In this document: piece after piece, positions 33,031 through 45,700 of the stretch
How the letters are laid out: each line of letters starts with the position of its first letter
How positions within the stretch are numbered: position 1 is the stretch's first letter
Origin: Nymphaea colorata
Taxonomy: Eukaryota > Streptophyta > Magnoliopsida > Nymphaeales > Nymphaeaceae
Length of the DNA stretch: 64,000 nt
Reading direction: 5' to 3'
Assembly: GCF_008831285.2 (NCBI RefSeq)
Contig: NC_045142.1
Span: forward strand, 22,567,300-22,631,299
Position numbers and translations under genes: made by a program
Notes under the pieces: generated by a model
What the model was told of the DNA's origin: nothing
The model's database searches: none
Seen by the model: the letters and a program-made list of their open reading frames with translations, nothing else

Positions 33031-35925
33031 GTTGGATGTAAGAAAGCATGTCAACACAACGGTTGAGGCTGATGCCATGGCAACATAATATTTATGACGA
33101 ATACAATGTTGCTGCAGGAATACGAGAGAGGTATCCTTCTCGGCTACGACACTCCTTGCTGGTGATGAGTAGGCTCGGGTGGATAGAGGTTCGATTGCCT
33201 CCAAGGTGAAGGCACTCCTTTATTCGGCCGTAGAGGATAGGTTTGCCTTGGTGAGGATAAGTAGGAGGGTCTCGGTTGGGTTGAGCTCAGCTAGGTCTGA
33301 TATGACCTTGGCTGGGCTCGGCCAAATGCTAGGCTCGGTTGTGGTTAAGGGAGGTAGGTTTGGGTATGGATAATAAGTAGGTGGTATGCAGTGAGGTTAG
33401 GTCTAAAGAGCGAGGCTAGGATGGGAATGATGGATGATTAGGCTTAGGGTCGGTTGGCGCAAGGTGGCGACATTTCCTCTATGCTAGGAAAGTCTCACAT
33501 TGGCAATGGCTAGTGATGAGGTGGCCATGGATTATGGCAAGATGGTTGTGCGTAATGGATAGGGAGGACGAGGGGCCGTTATGAAAAGGTATGGTGCGTG
33601 GAGAAATTGGAAAGCGCGGGGGGAATGAAGGGTCAGATATGGCAAGGGGTAGTGACACGTGGAAGGTTTCCTGTTTTGGAGCTAAGAGATCACAGGCTAG
33701 GTTGTCGGATTGGTTATGGAAAGTGGGGAAAGGGGAAGCGCATGGAGGTGGCTGGCTCCTGCCTTTTTGGAATGCCTAGGAGTGGGACACGCTAGAGGGG
33801 GACTTGCCTTTGTGGTAGACCATTACTAAGAGGACAGTTGGCGCGCGAGGAGGCTGCTTCATCCAATAATTCCTGCAGCGAGAGAGTTGCAAAATGTGGC
33901 TGGTGGCTAGGGTTTCTCAACACCTAGCGCGAGCTCTGAAAGAAAATCCAGAACTGCCCTTTACAAATTACACATTAAGAAAATATGGCCCTTATAATCT
34001 GAGGGCAATACTAGAATGTTTTCGGGGTAACAGCTAGCTGTTTCAGCGAGGTGTGGCCTGAAAGTTGCCAACGCACAGCTCCACCGATACACCTCCAATT
34101 CCAGCCAAACTGGGCCAAGACACTAGTAACTAGTGGGTGACCAAACTGATATGCGCCTCGTATGACTTCGCCCACCAGTTTCACTGGAACCCGCCCCTTG
34201 TTCTAGCTATGGTTGCGGCGGTTACATTAGCTTAGATCAACTGAAGAATAGGATCTCGAAGGCCGTCGAATGACAGCTTTCTCCCGAATCTCTTCTCCAC
34301 TACAGATGTTGAATGAGGGCTGTCGGTGGTTAGAGATGACTCGATCAAACTCGGGATTCAGGCTTAAATTTCCAATGTAGAACTGCCCCGTGGAAAGTAT
34401 AGAACCACGCGGGCCTTAAGCAGCTTCTTCCTTCGCCCGATCTAGGATCTATAACTAGTTTTTCCTTTTTCACACCCATGGACCATGCAAGATGGGCCAG
34501 ATCGTGTACCTTAGGGCTAGTTTGTTCAGATCTATAGAACAACCTTCGAATGGAAGTACCAAGGAGAGAATGGGTACTTGCCTACCTTCAAAGGATGCCG
34601 GTCGTCGATGCTACATAGGAAGAAATCTCCCAAGTGTTGAACGTCGTCCTCCTATGCAGCCTTCCCATAGATCAATCCCAGCCTCTAAATGTCCTTGTGG
34701 TTAGGATGAATGCACTGTGGATTGAATAATACCTTTCTAGTTGGGATATGCAGGTGGTATGAAGAACCGTTGAAGGAGGTCGCCGGTAGCCCCTTCGCGA
34801 GATCTACAACTGAATCTGCTCGGCTATGGAAGAAAGGACTTTAAAAGAGAGAAGATGAAGAGAAGGAGGAAGCCCATGGGTGAAACAAGAACTCCAACCA
34901 CGCCAGTTGGGGTTGGAGAAGAGCTCCGGCCACTGCCGGTTGAAGACAAGTGACCACACGGAGAAGGAGAGAGAAAACGATACTCAATTATTCATTAGCA
35001 TAAAACGTGATTAGGGTTTCCCATTTGTACAAGACTTATATACATCAAAAGTGTCTCAGTTCTAAAGCTCTAACCTGAAACGAGACAAATGCAAAATGAT
35101 TCTAAGTGTCTCAAACCGAGATGTTACAAAAGCAACTAAAACAAAGTGCTAAAGCAAATCAAACATGGGTGCCGATGTTGATCCATTTGTGACCGCTCCA
35201 AAAGATCTCAGACTTGTGAATCCAAGGGGTAACTTATCTAGGTTCGCCCTAGGCTGCTTTGTCGTTCTGGTAAATGTCTCGACATCCGCTTTGGTCTGGC
35301 CTAAACCGGGTTGTGGTCCACTATTATGATCTTCAATCTCCACGAAACTCGGCTCCAGCCCAGACTCTCCCCTTTCGTCCTTTGCTACTCCATGCTCACC
35401 TCCCACTGCAGCCGCATGAGTGTTGACTAAAGGGAATCCAAGAGTTGGTCCTTCAACCTCGCCTAGGTGCCACGTGGTGCCACCCACTCGCGCTCTCTTG
35501 ACCCAACACGTGTGGGCACCGTGGTTGACACCTTCAGTCATCCTGACTTGGCCATCCTCGGCATGGTTAGCTGCCCTGCTGCTGCGGCAATGGCCTCTAT
35601 CTTGCCTTCAGCCCTTGGCCGCCTGCTGGCTCCACGCTCGGCCGAGCACTTCTCGGCACTAGCGGCCACCCTCGCATGCCTCTTCATCGGCTTTCGTCCA
35701 TCCTCGGCCAAGCATTGAGCCACGGCCTATTGTTTTCGGTGCTCCACCCCGGGGTTAACCTAGCAAAACTCTAGTGCCCTCGGCTTGTCCGGTGGTATTC
35801 GGCATGCCCAACTGCAGTCCACTCCGCTGTCAATTTTGTACGGGTGTCCTCGGCGACACTGCTGGCTGGCCTCGTGACACTTCCAAAATTAGGCACATAT
35901 CAGTACCAACTACTCATTTGGTACT
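33031..35925. other. GC-richer stretch of unknown nature, possible decayed LTR element
   Basis: Base composition rises clearly against both flanks. Many GGCTCGG and GGCTAGG phrases fall in 33160-33430. Open frames of 60-130 codons exist on both strands, for example 35149-35541 minus, but none shows a domain. On the minus strand, 35100-34700 has a TGTATATAAG TATA-like site (about 35036), an AATGAATAATTG polyadenylation-like phrase (about 34995) and a run of TTCTCTCTC. Together these look like the middle of a minus-oriented LTR. No terminal repeats were identified. Confidence 0.35.
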
Positions 35926-38090
35926 TGTTAACACCCCAAATTTTTTTTCACATCAAAATTCAAGCAATGTGAAAATTTTACAAAAGAATTGTGAAAAATT
36001 GCAATTTCAAAGCTAATTTTGAATCTAAAGAACAATTTAGATTCAATTTAACCTGTGACACAAATCCCAATGTAAGATTACAAATCCAATTGCAAATGTC
36101 ATTTGAAATCCAAATCCAATTGCAAATTGGATTTGAAATTCAAATCCAATTGCAAAATTCAAATTTTGACTTAAATCCAAGAGTTGGATCTAATTCAGTC
36201 TAGAGTGCTACATGGGACCCACGTGTGGGCCCCATCTAGCCCACGTGGTGAAGAGTCCCCCAGGGGTCATGCCCCCATTTAAAAAATATATATATATTCT
36301 CTCAATTAAATGAAAAAAGTCATTTTCAAGTAGAAATGAATGAGAAACCTAGGAAAAGAGAGACATTTACGTCTCACTCTCTTCCTTAATGAGGTACCTT
36401 TTAAAGAGGAGTCAATTTCCAAAAAGTAATAACTAGGCTGGTCAAACTCACCTAACCTACGTAATCCAAGTAGGTTTGACCCATGTGCACCCAAATGTGG
36501 TGCCAATTCCAACTAGGTTTGGTCAACTTGGGCTCAACACAGTCAAAAGGGTAGGTCTATCCCGCGAACCAATCAGTGGACAAAAATAGACTTTGATTGA
36601 ATCAAACCCACTTTGACTAAGACTCTGTCGAAATACAATTCAGCACAATTAAGAGCTTTCTTAGCTCAAATTTATCAAATTACCTCAAACAAAGTCAAAC
36701 TACTCGCAAATGAGCTTTCACTTTTGTCAATTGGTTGAAATTGACCAATCTGAACAATTTTACCCTTCTACGGTCAAATTGAAATTACAGAGCCTAGATT
36801 GGTTTATGAAAGACACATATACATTTGATTTTGTCAAATATGTAAATCAAATACCAAATTGAAATTCAATATTTCAAATCAAAGTTTGATTCAGTTGAAA
36901 TCCATTTTTAATCAAGTTATAGATGAAAATACCCTTTTCCATCCAAAATTGATAGAATTTTCAAATTTTATTCAAATTTAAATTGAATTATCATAATTCA
37001 ATTACATTTGGAGCTTAGTAACTAGGCTTTAACTAAACATGCTCGATTTCAAACAAAGAAAAAAGTAAATAGCACAAAATAAGGAAAAACCCTGTGCAAG
37101 GGCGTTTTCATCCGAAATTTTGATCAAAGTTAGTTAGATAGGTCTGAACCAATGTTTACCAAGCCTAGCCCAGCCCGCCTATCCTTTAAACCCTATTTAA
37201 TTCATTTTACAAGTACCCAAGGTCTGAAGCAAGTTCCCAAGGTGAGTTAAGAAGGTGGTTGAACCCACCTCCTCTTCTATATAAACCTCCCCTTGGCCGC
37301 CAAAGAGGGGGACAAAAATTTTGAAGATTCCATCAAGTTGTTGTAGCCAATGAGCTAGGAGGGAGAAGCCTAGGAGAAGAAAGAAGATTCGTCCAAGCTT
37401 TCTTCCCACCTTTCCCTCATTTTATTCTTCATTTCCTCTATTCTCTCTATCGAGTTTTCTAAGTGAGGGTGCTTAAGTGAATCCTTAGGATTTTCGTGAA
37501 GAGAAGCTCTTTCTTTTCCACTGCAAATTTCAGCAAGCAAACTATTCTTATTCTAGCTTTGCTAAGCTTGAATCCAAGGTTGGATTCTTGCTTAGGATTG
37601 CTCGATTTAGAAAACAAGTGAAGAAGAAGAACAAGCATCAAGACCGACCGCATGGTAGGTGATTTTAAGTCATTTCTCATATACTTTAGTTTTTTGTTGG
37701 TTCATTTTATTTTCAGCAATTCGTGGGAGGGGTTTATTTTCATTTATTTTATAGTTGGGAATGATGTCCAGCTAGGGGAAACCTACGATTGAATGTACAA
37801 ATTAATGTATAACGCATGCATGAGTCGGCTTTCCTAAAAAGACTAACCCATGTATCAAGTTTTGAAAAGGGCCCCAAGGCCACGTCACTTTCAAAACAAC
37901 AAGCTTAAAACCATTTTGAACTCCTCACCATGAGAGAATCTCACAGTGAGAGAGTGATTTTGCTGCAACATATATGATGAAAATTCCTACTAGGGATGGA
38001 TACATTCTTATGAATGTGATCCACCCTTGCATGGAAAAATTATGGATGAATTAGCTTGAGCATTGTTTTGTTTTCCTGAGAGTTTGTATT
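35926..38090 (+). mobile_element. Possible Ty3/Gypsy LTR (solo or truncated)
   Basis: Begins TGTTAACACCCC, close to the TGTAACACCCC start common in Tekay-like Gypsy LTRs. It contains short AATCCAATTGCAAAT repeats (36085-36170), a phrase near AAACCCTGTGCAAGGGCG (37086), a TATA box and a downstream GAAGAAGAACAAG segment, all in plus orientation. No matching 3' end, second LTR or coding region was found. The right limit is a guess set by the next repeat at 38095. Confidence 0.4.
37278..37284 (+). promoter_or_regulatory. TATA box inside the Gypsy-like LTR
   Basis: TATATAA within CTTCTATATAAACCTCC, a strong plant TATA context. It is followed by purine-rich leader-like sequence. Confidence 0.45.
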
Positions 38091-38094
38091 AAAT

Positions 38095-40085
38095 CAAACT
38101 AAAAACATCGAAAGAGTAATTGATGCCATAATACAACTTTAAAAAAGGATGAAACAAAAGAAAATAGAGAACAAGCCATAGAGAAGAAGCGAGGAACCAA
38201 TCGGACGGCCAGAAAGCCTACACAATCGCTAAAAGCTTCGTTCAAAGGGTTTTTAATAAATGGTGGAAATCAAAATGACCATTAGGAACGAAGACTTCGT
38301 TGGGATGAACCAACAACCACGTATGCCAAAGAAATCGTAACACTTGTACTTGCGAAGGGCCGGCGGTCCAAGTAGGAGGTCAGTAAAACACAAATACAGA
38401 TGGCAGATGTGAAGGGCCAGTGGTTCAAGTAGAATATCAGTAAAACACAAATACAGATGGCAGATGGAACTACAACTTCAGTAAAAGAAATCAGACATTT
38501 GCCTCTTGTTAAATATTTGATCAAATTATAATTGGCATGGCATGCGGAATTCTATATTTTATTAAATAATCATATTTCTAGTCCCATGAGTTCTTTTTGG
38601 CGATGGCCGGGGCCTCTCTTTGGATTGTGTCATCAGTACAGGGTTTGTGCCCGGTCCAGTCAAACGACACAGAACGGATCAGTTTGCTCTTCCTTTGGAA
38701 AACTAATGTGGAAAATAAATGAGCGGCTGCTGATTGTGCCAAATGGGTGGCGTACCGGTACCGGTATGCCATATGTGCAGGTATGTTTAGATCTGGTTCC
38801 GGATCAAAACCAGATCCAAACCATATCATAACCTAAAAAAAAAAACACGACGGACCGATGCCTTCCTTCTCTGTCTCGAGGTTGTTCCTTCCCTCGGCGG
38901 CGAGTGCTTGCATGGCGACTGGCGACGAATGGTGACTTTATTAAACAGTTTTTGGGGTTTTGTTTGAGAGCTTGGGCAGCGGCTGGTGATTGGCGATGGC
39001 CGGCGAGTCATCGACGACAGGTTTGGTACATTTAATGGCTGCCTAATATGCAAAATTTCTGTACAATTTTGGTTGTTTTTAGGGTTGCCCCAATTTTTTT
39101 GGGGTTTGACAGCTTGTGCACGTGTAATGAGGTTTGTTATTAGTGTTCAGTCTTCCTTTACATCTGATTTATCCATCATATGATGAAAATAAAGATGATT
39201 CAAAGTCGTTGTGTCTGTGCCTTTATACATTTCTGATTTGTGATTTCTCAAGGCATGTTGACAATGAAATCGGTTTTATTGTGTCAAGTGTTGTTGTTTT
39301 TCCTTGGATTAACACTCTAGCAGGTATCTTCTTGTGGTTTCTCTTTGATATATAGTATATAATTATAGTTTGACACTGATTAGGAAGCTCCAATGCCAAG
39401 ACCAATTTTTATTGTTGCACTGAAGAAGGATTTATCGAAGGAACATTTTATGTTTTTTTTTATTGACTTATGATATTATTTATGATGGAAGGAATTTACA
39501 AAATCACCATACCACCATACCAATATTTACGAAAACACCGTACCTATACTCGTATCCACACCTGCACCCGTAACCATGCCATTGTTACATAGGTCGCTAC
39601 TTGTCAAAAAGGCAATCCAAGAACCTCGGCTGCGTCCTGTGTCAATGGTCCAGTCATGCTGTTTTGACACATATATGGCCGGACCGGACCAGTTACCATT
39701 TCATGTTCCTCATATGGCCTTTACGGAGGCAAATGACTATCCTGGTCTCTTCATTGGGAACATAAAATAGCATATATTAATATCGAGTTGTGTGCACAAG
39801 GTTGTACACACAAATTCTCCAATCCAAATGGGAAGCCGGCTGCTTTTGAGATCTGGTTATCAAGTCAATGGATGGCATTTTCCATCGCACAAATGGAAAT
39901 GTAATTGGTCTGCATGCCCATCCGGCAGCCACTGCTTGTGATATCAAGTAGGTAATTTTTTTTTATGGGAAACTGCCGAGGGAGCCCCTCGCTTTATTGA
40001 GATATCAAATCGTTAATTAAATCAATAATTTAATCCACTGTATATGTCACTAATTTCCTGAATATTCAAGGGATTCAAATAAAAG
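38095..40085 (+). repeat. Composite dispersed repeat (R2 then R1), partner of 55066-57620
   Basis: 38095-38510 aligns with 55070-55440: GTATTAAATC/GAAACTAAAAACATC, AGAAGAAGCGAGGAACCAATC, CGAAGGGCC and TGGAACTACAACTTCAGTAAA. A 60-bp sub-repeat (GTAGAATATCAGTAAAACACAAATACAG type) is duplicated inside this copy at 38375 and 38430. 38570-39790 shares parts with 15900-16330 and 56500-56650. 39899-40070 is repeat R1. No coding region was recognised. Confidence 0.7.
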
Positions 40086-41152
40086 TACGCCGAACATCCA
40101 ATTAAGACGAACCGATACAATTTAATTTCTGGTGACTAAAACTTACAAGTACTATATATATATAATGTATAATGGAATTGAAACCAGATGGCTATCTACA
40201 TGTTTTTCTTTTTTGGTGGATAAAAACCATCACTGCATGTGCAATGACCAGTTGTTTGAATCATGGCATTTAGCGATGGAATGCACCTTTTTACAGCAGC
40301 TTTTAATGATACAAAATAACAAAATAACCATCCTACTGCATAAGCAGCTGCCTTAAATATATGAAATTATTAACATGAACATAACTAAAGTTTGAGAGGC
40401 GACAGCCATTCTGCCACTGAGGATGACTCAGTTGAATTTGAATGAACCTGCAATTGTGAGAAACCTTATACAGAATAGGCTCAGTCACTAGGCAAGAGCT
40501 CTATATTTTAATTTTAATTGTAATTGGTTCTGCCTTAACACAGAAATCAAGGTCAGTGGAATGCTATTGGGCCTGGCTGTCATTAATTACCGAATAAAAA
40601 CCTTATTAATTTGTCAGTCATTTGACCCAAATAATGCCAATGTTTAATTGATAACATTTTTTTGGGTTAAGATTTAGAAAAAAATGCTAGCAATTAATTT
40701 GCATAGAAAGTGACGAAGAAAATTGTGCATCCATGGCTGGTGTTCTTATGTCTGGTTGATTTGAGAGATTGATGCTCTCAATCTTTGATCCCCATTTCTA
40801 CTTTAAGTTGTATTTGATAGCTTTTAATGCTCCATTAAAAATTGTGTTTTAAAAGATCCTCTGCTTAAACAACTAAAGATTTATGTAACATGGATCTTAA
40901 ATACACATACATTAAAAATTGTAGATTTAAGGTCGGATGAAAGGAGTCCCGGCCTGATCAGATCCCTGGTGAACAAATGCAACCACAACAACAAAACAAG
41001 CTATTGGCAATGCCCAATAACCCTATTGCCATTGCCAATACTCATACCCTTGCAAAAACCAAGACTCGCACTTGTCCTTTGCATTGTAGGAAAAAACTTT
41101 GAATGGTCGTTGCCAGTGGCCTCTGATCACCTGCCGACATTTTAGAAGTGCA
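40086..41152. other. Gene-free interval
   Basis: No gene was recognised. Confidence 0.4.
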
Positions 41153-41160
41153 AGGACAGG

Positions 41161-41302
41161 AAAGCCTGGGCATCCTGCCCTGGTGCTGGGTATCCGCTTG
41201 ATCCCGGGCCTGAAAAAACAAGCCCGGGTCAGCCCGATTAAATTTTTTATATTATTTTTATTTAATAATAATATATATATTATTATTAAAATGTATTTTG
41301 TA

Positions 41303-41337
<35 letters not shown>

Positions 41338-41427
41338 TAGGGTCAAGCCCAAGCTTGGGTTTTGAGCATCGAGCCAGGCCCGGGCTCGGGTTTCGGGCGT
41401 CGGGCGCCGGCCAGATGCCCAGGCCTA
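41161..41427. mobile_element. hAT-like MITE, 267 bp
   Basis: Left end AAAGCCTGGGCATCCTGCC. The right end, reverse-complemented, is TAGGCCTGGGCATCTGGCC, giving 12 of the first 14 bases paired. Subterminal GC-rich arms (CCCGGGCCTG and its complement) also pair, around a core of TA/ATT repeats (41266-41335). Flanks are AGGACAGG (41153-41160) and GGGACAGG (41428-41435), an 8-base duplication with one change, as expected for hAT. No coding capacity. Confidence 0.75.
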
Positions 41428-41631
41428 GGGACAGGTTATTCCCAGCTCTTATCCAATGATGTGCCCATGTTGAGAAAACTGTTGCAAATCATTGTAAATC
41501 TGGAAATTTACATGGATAGAAATGACAGATTCAGATTAGACATCCCTACCAAGTCTGAATTAAGAATGCATTTTAAAAGAAAGAATCGTTAAAATTTACT
41601 TGTTTCCACCATTCTTTCCTCCTGTTCTACT

Positions 41632-42632
41632 TCAAACTTCCCAACCATGGAAAAATGATGTATTTGATGTAATCCAAGCAAGGGTTTCCTTCAACAATGT
41701 TGGGCGGGCAGTAAGCTTCTTGATTTCCACATTAACTTCTGCCTACAAGATCAAAGAATAAATCAGTTTTCAGCACAAAGCACTAACCAGCCTCAATCGA
41801 TAGGACAAGCTTCTACAGGAGGAAGAAACTAATCTAGCATGCACCTTTGAATGGACAAGCTTCTGTGAATCAATCATGCCCATCGAGTTTAGGTCTTGGT
41901 TAACTCTCCGCTCCTTGCGGACATCCACATCTGCAGTGCCTGATAGGACCATAACTAGTTCAGATCTGATGAGATGACTCAGATGTTCTCTAGAAGAGAA
42001 ATTAACTCATGATCAACTAAGTCAAAACCAGCTTCATGTCATCAAGGGACAAAATGCAAGTTCCTACTAAAATTGACTTGATACTGATGAAAGTACAAAG
42101 AAAAGAAGGAAATTCTTAAATTCAAACTGTTACAGTCTTAAGGTATTAGAAGCGAAGTAGTTTACAAATCAGATCATGAGAATATATATTGTTACATAAA
42201 AGAGAGGCAGCTCTTTGCAAATGCACCATGTCTCGAACAGCAACTGTGTGTTTCAACAACTATACTAAGTAGTAAGTAGATTACATTAGTCTTAAGAATA
42301 ATATTTATAATTTCACCACTACATTCTACTTGTTTAGTGCGTTGGCCACCTGTAACACCATTCTAGAAATAAAATCAGCATTACCCCAAGTAAGGTTACT
42401 AAAAACAGCAAGAAGGCAAAGGACGTATAAAATCTATAAGCCCAACAGATCTTGGATGCTCTATGAGCAGCAATTAGGGCACGGACATCAGCAAAGAGGA
42501 ATTCTTACATCCATACCAGTGCTACATAGTAATGAGACTATGAATAATCATCTTACCCATGTGTTGCAGGAGGAAAGCCTTGAAGTTGTTCAGTATAAGG
42601 TGGCATATCAAAAAGTACAAAGTCATAAAATT
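41632..42632 (-). CDS. Putative spliced host gene, three 3' exons, product not recognised
   Basis: On the minus strand three exons follow one another in phase: 42632-42557, 41965-41845 and 41742-41632. Splice sites are plant-like: TTATTTAG acceptor and GGGTAAG donor for the first, CATCAG acceptor and AAGGTGCAT donor for the second, TCTTGTAG acceptor for the last. Readable protein includes FYDFVLFDMPPYTEQLQGF, SELVMVLSGTADVDVRKE, NSMGMIDSQKLVHSK and, in the last exon, AEVNVEIKKLTARPTLLKET and ITSNTSFFHGWEV before TGA at 41634. I do not recognise the family. Seen: open, phase-compatible exons with good borders. Inferred: that they form one transcript. The first exon is the least certain and may instead be a decayed kinase exon. 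Further 5' exons were not found. Confidence 0.4.
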
Positions 42633-42722
42633 CTAAATAAATAAGTAGATTGTATTGATTTTCAAATAAATATGTTCATGCATACAAAGTATGTGGAATG
42701 GATCAAAGAGAGTAGGTCTTAC

Positions 42723-42798
42723 AAAAGCTTTGAATGCTGGACGATGTGCAGCCATCTCATATATAGAGCAATTTGTAAAACCATATCCGAAACTTATA
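42723..42798 (-). pseudogene. Decayed exon of a NIMA-related (NEK) protein kinase
   Basis: Minus-strand translation gives SIYEMAAHRPAFKAF, the subdomain IX signature of plant NEK kinases (usually preceded by SDIWSLGCC). Here the preceding codons are frame-shifted (TATAAGTTTCGGATATGG where YKSDIW codons are expected, net +4 bases), so the exon is not intact. It is bordered by a TTTTTTTAG acceptor and a GTAAGACC donor. A normal-looking 90-bp intron separates it from the exon at 42632. NEK kinases act on microtubules and cell expansion. No other kinase subdomain was seen nearby. Confidence 0.65.
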
Positions 42799-45700
42799 CT
42801 AAAAAAATTAGCACAATTATCATACAAAAATATTGGCCATCATGTAAAACACGGGAGAGAGAGAAGTGACCAAATATTAGAATTTGAAACCATATTGAAT
42901 GGCTTATTAAAGATTGTCAAAGAGTTATAAGATTACATAGGTTAACGGTTAACCACAATCTACTGCAGCCATTTTCAAGGACCCAAAGGAATTAATCAAC
43001 AAATGAATATCCAAAACACAACGAGCAGATGCTATGTGAAAAAAACATCCTTGAAATGTAGAATACTTTGTAGCTGCACCTACTAAAAACATTGGATATT
43101 CTCTTTGACTTAGCTATAACTTACAAGACACACTATTAGAAAAGTGACTCGTGAAACCTTTATAGATTAAGAAGAAAGATGGTAGAGGCACTATGGAGTA
43201 TGATCACCATAGCATATGCAAGATAGCATGTGTATAAAAATATAAATAAACATGCATTAAAAGATAGATATAAATACGTAGATAAATAGCTATATGTAAT
43301 ACATAAATACATGAAGAACTAATTTAAATGTGTACGACATTATCACTTCAAATAATATGCCACCTTTGAGTCTTTGACAACTCTGAAGAAACCAAATGTC
43401 AAATTAGGATTCGTCTGTAAAAATAAATGTCGCAAATACCACCAAACTACCTTATATGTATCCACACTGTCCTTTCAAGATAATCTAAGATGCCCTCTTG
43501 CAACAACACCTTTGACATCAACTCAAATAGAACTTCAACCTCGTATTTGAAAAGAATTAACATGACATCATTATGAGAATTGTCAGTTTCACACAGAAAA
43601 AGGCCTCGAAATGATCAAATGTAGTCGGACTAAGAGAATAGATAGTGAAAGATAAACAAAATGTGTTGTTTCTAATATTCTAACCAGAAACACACAATTA
43701 TGACCAAATAAAACCCCATTGTACTTATAGGTGACAAAAGTTATAACTTTTGTTCCTATGATAAACAATTCATTTATAAGTGTTGGATTATTTTCTGGCT
43801 GGACTGGCATACCTATCGGGATCTTTTCCATGACAAGCCATTTCTACGTTTTCAACTGTTTTCACCACAAGAACAACAACGCACAACTTACCTGGTGCAG
43901 AAGAATATATTCTTAATTCCACAAGCATGAAAGCATAAAGTGAATTCCTTTCTGCAGACTACTTCAAAAGATACAAATTTTCATACTCATCCGACTCCAT
44001 TTGTGCTGCCAATATTACTGCCATTTTCGCTAGAATATTTGATTAATCAATGACTACACATGTCGAGTAAAAATCAGAAAATATCATGTCATCAACTCAA
44101 TTTTTTCCAAAAGACTATATTACTCAAACCAGATTCTCAGTTAGTCAAACCATTTTTACAATGATTTGGATTTAATTTTAGACCTGAGCCCAACCCTAGA
44201 CCCAAACAGACTTCTATATCCATACCAAAGTCCAATTCACGACTACTCAATCCAAAATGGATCTCTAGACCCATGTCTAAGTCGAAACGCAAGATTCAAG
44301 TCTAAAATCTAACTTTAGACCAAGATTCAAATCCAAATCCATGTCCTAGATCTAAAATGCAGACCTTGATCTGAAATACAAAGCCAAAGTTGGTAACTAA
44401 ACCCCACGAACAAAATTAAGTCCAAACTAGGAAAACAGACCCATAAAGCCACTCTTGGATCTAAATTAGATCCAAAACCAAAGTTTAAATCCATTTCAAG
44501 AATTTCAAACTCAAAATTCAAAGTCGAGACCAAAACAACAAATTTCGATGCTATCGAGCACTACGCGTGCATGCACAAACCTTCCCTTTGTTTTGTGTCA
44601 CATTCTCATGCCAAAAATGTGTTTTGAGCTTAAACCACTCACCTAATCCTTGATCCAAGCCTCGATCATCGACTAGAACGTGTCGATGATGAATCAAGCC
44701 GATCTGGATCTAAAACGAGCACGAAATCACTCAAAACGGAGTAACAATAGACAATTTTTCCCTTTAAAATATACGTTTCAAAAAATAATTTTTATGTTTT
44801 TTTTTATGAGTGTGACATTTTAGAGGCTAGGGAAACAAAAGCCACACCTTATTCGTCCAAAACAAGCCAGTAAGGAAGGCATTTTGCCCCCCCTCACGCA
44901 AGCCCGGCCAGCTGCCACACATGGTAGGGCTACTCTTGAGTGGATCAGGAATATGAGCAAGGTGAAATAAATTTCATTTCTGAAATATGCTTTTTACATT
45001 TCTTTGTTAATCGTTCATGTTGTTAATTGTTCATGTTTGAGATGATGTTCATGCATAGTAAACTAATTTTTTTTAATTAATATGCAAATAAACAGTAAGA
45101 ATGAGCGTTTGGGTTGGAATTTCTTCATTATTATGTTGATTTTGATGTTAGGATTTGTCTAACCTGAAAAAGCCTTTCAGTGTACATGTTAAAAAATGCA
45201 TCCTCATGACATTCTCACGTTTAACTTTTTTCTTAATCACCCAATTGGGGATCCCAATAAGAACTTTCTTTTGTTGTTCTCCATTTCATGTTTCCAAAAG
45301 AATTTTGAAAGCAAGAACCATCTTCAATGAAGCTTTGGAAACTTAGTTTAGCCTCTTGCATGAGCCCAAGTTCCTCTCTTTTAAAAATAAGACTTTACTA
45401 AGAATCATTTCCTCTTTATTTTCTTTTCATTTCTTTCAATTTTTTCAAACACATTTTTTCAAACACCTCTTCACTAAGGTCTAAGATTTTAATATTTGTT
45501 TATCAACTTCATTGAGACCAATCAATTAATGATCTAATATTAGAATCATGCTTGATAGTCTACAACCTCATTCCATTTTCAAAAATTTGTCTCTCTTCAT
45601 AAGAATATTTAAGACAATTATGTAAATAAATGTGGGAAACTTAGATGTATGTGATGGTAAAAATTCTTTTAGATAAATGTTATAGTAGAAATAAATAATT

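Noticed and set aside
35149-35541. 130-codon minus-strand frame in the GC-rich region
   Set aside because: No recognisable motif, no splice context, and frames are open on the other strand too.
39899-40070. Repeat R1 as a possible conserved non-coding RNA
   Set aside because: Copies vary by indels and show no conserved folding or promoter. Transposon-derived repeat is the simpler reading.
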